From: JAAZMF01 sp036786445
GTDB lineage: Bacteria; Bacillota; Limnochordia; DTU087
NCBI GenBank assembly: GCA_036786445.1
Contig: DAIQRD010000063.1
Coordinates: 1-13,658 of the forward strand
DNA length: 13,658 nt
Reading direction: 5' to 3'
The notes beneath the pieces were generated by a model. That model was not told the origin of the DNA and ran no database searches. It saw only the letters and a list, made by a program, of their open reading frames with translations. Positions 13,533 to 13,658 of this stretch are shown here, one piece after another (within the stretch, counting starts at the first letter, position 1; every line of letters starts with the position of its first letter). The position numbers and the translations under genes were made by a program.

Positions 13533-13604
13533 AGCTCTAAAAGCGGTTTGGACGCTAGATCCCGGTGAGCTTCATCACCTAGCATATAGATCCATATTAG
13601 TAGA

Positions 13605-13658
13605 TGGCCCGCCCGGTAGGACTCGAACCTACGGCCTTCTGATTCGAAGTCAGACACT
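13605..13658 (-). tRNA. tRNA-Arg (anticodon UCG), 5' part cut off by the window edge
   Basis: The 54 visible bases give the anticodon arm TCTGA-CTTCGAA-TCAGA with anticodon TCG (plus-strand 13645-13647), a short variable loop, the T arm GTAGG-TTCGAGT-CCTAC, the acceptor 3' strand CGGGCGG, discriminator G and an encoded CCA (13607-13605). The D arm and 5' acceptor strand lie beyond position 13658. tRNA 3' ends are common integration sites, and the DNA just downstream holds several broken genes. I found no second copy of the tRNA 3' end in the window. Confidence 0.88.

Noticed and set aside
13442..13657. 71-residue minus-strand frame containing RRFESYRAGH
   Set aside because: This is the well-known false protein produced by translating a tRNA T arm and acceptor end; the sequence is tRNA-Arg.
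1..13658. CRISPR array, transposase or insertion sequence
   Set aside because: No regularly spaced repeats, no transposase-like protein in any frame, and no terminal inverted repeats with target duplications were seen.

Overview
The window reads as accessory carbohydrate-uptake DNA from a bacterium, probably of the Bacillota (Firmicutes). Reasons: nearly every gene has a strong AGGAGG-type ribosome binding site, the carbohydrate ABC importers and the ROK regulator are of types common there, and the tRNA gene encodes its own CCA end. Both intact solute-binding proteins have ordinary signal peptides without a lipobox cysteine. That fits a two-membrane (diderm) lineage better than a classic Gram-positive, but this is inference and no species can be named.

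Region 1 (1-7006) is a minus-strand cluster read right to left: a ROK-family transcriptional regulator, a sugar-binding protein, two MalF/MalG-type permeases, a TIM-barrel sugar isomerase/epimerase and a Gfo/Idh/MocA NAD(P)-dependent sugar oxidoreductase. It ends in a U-tract terminator at the left edge. A predicted promoter before the binding-protein gene is flanked by the two arms of a 14-bp inverted repeat, a candidate regulator-controlled switch.

Region 2 (7036-11268) is a second minus-strand cluster with the same plan: binding protein, MalF-type permease, MalG-type permease, then a different TIM-barrel isomerase/epimerase. It ends in a strong terminator just before the ROK gene's leader. 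Neither cluster encodes an ATP-binding subunit, so both importers must borrow an ATPase encoded elsewhere. In both clusters a GC-rich stem-loop without a U-tract separates the binding-protein gene from the first permease. Together the genes suggest import of one or two related sugars, cyclitols or glycosides, followed by oxidation and isomerisation; the substrate cannot be read from the sequence.

Region 3 (about 11308-13600) is mostly a gene graveyard. It holds a sugar-binding-protein relic whose N-terminal half is joined to its C-terminus in another frame, a cation:proton antiporter relic that jumps from early membrane segments to a late conserved motif, a universal-stress-protein remnant, and the last 30 or so residues of a GGDEF diguanylate cyclase. 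One intact plus-strand gene, a DUF1848 protein with a C-terminal CX3CX2C cysteine motif, sits among them. The right edge cuts through a tRNA-Arg(UCG) gene, followed downstream by a perfect 14-bp stem-loop. Deletion-riddled genes beside a tRNA suggest a decayed integration or recombination hotspot.
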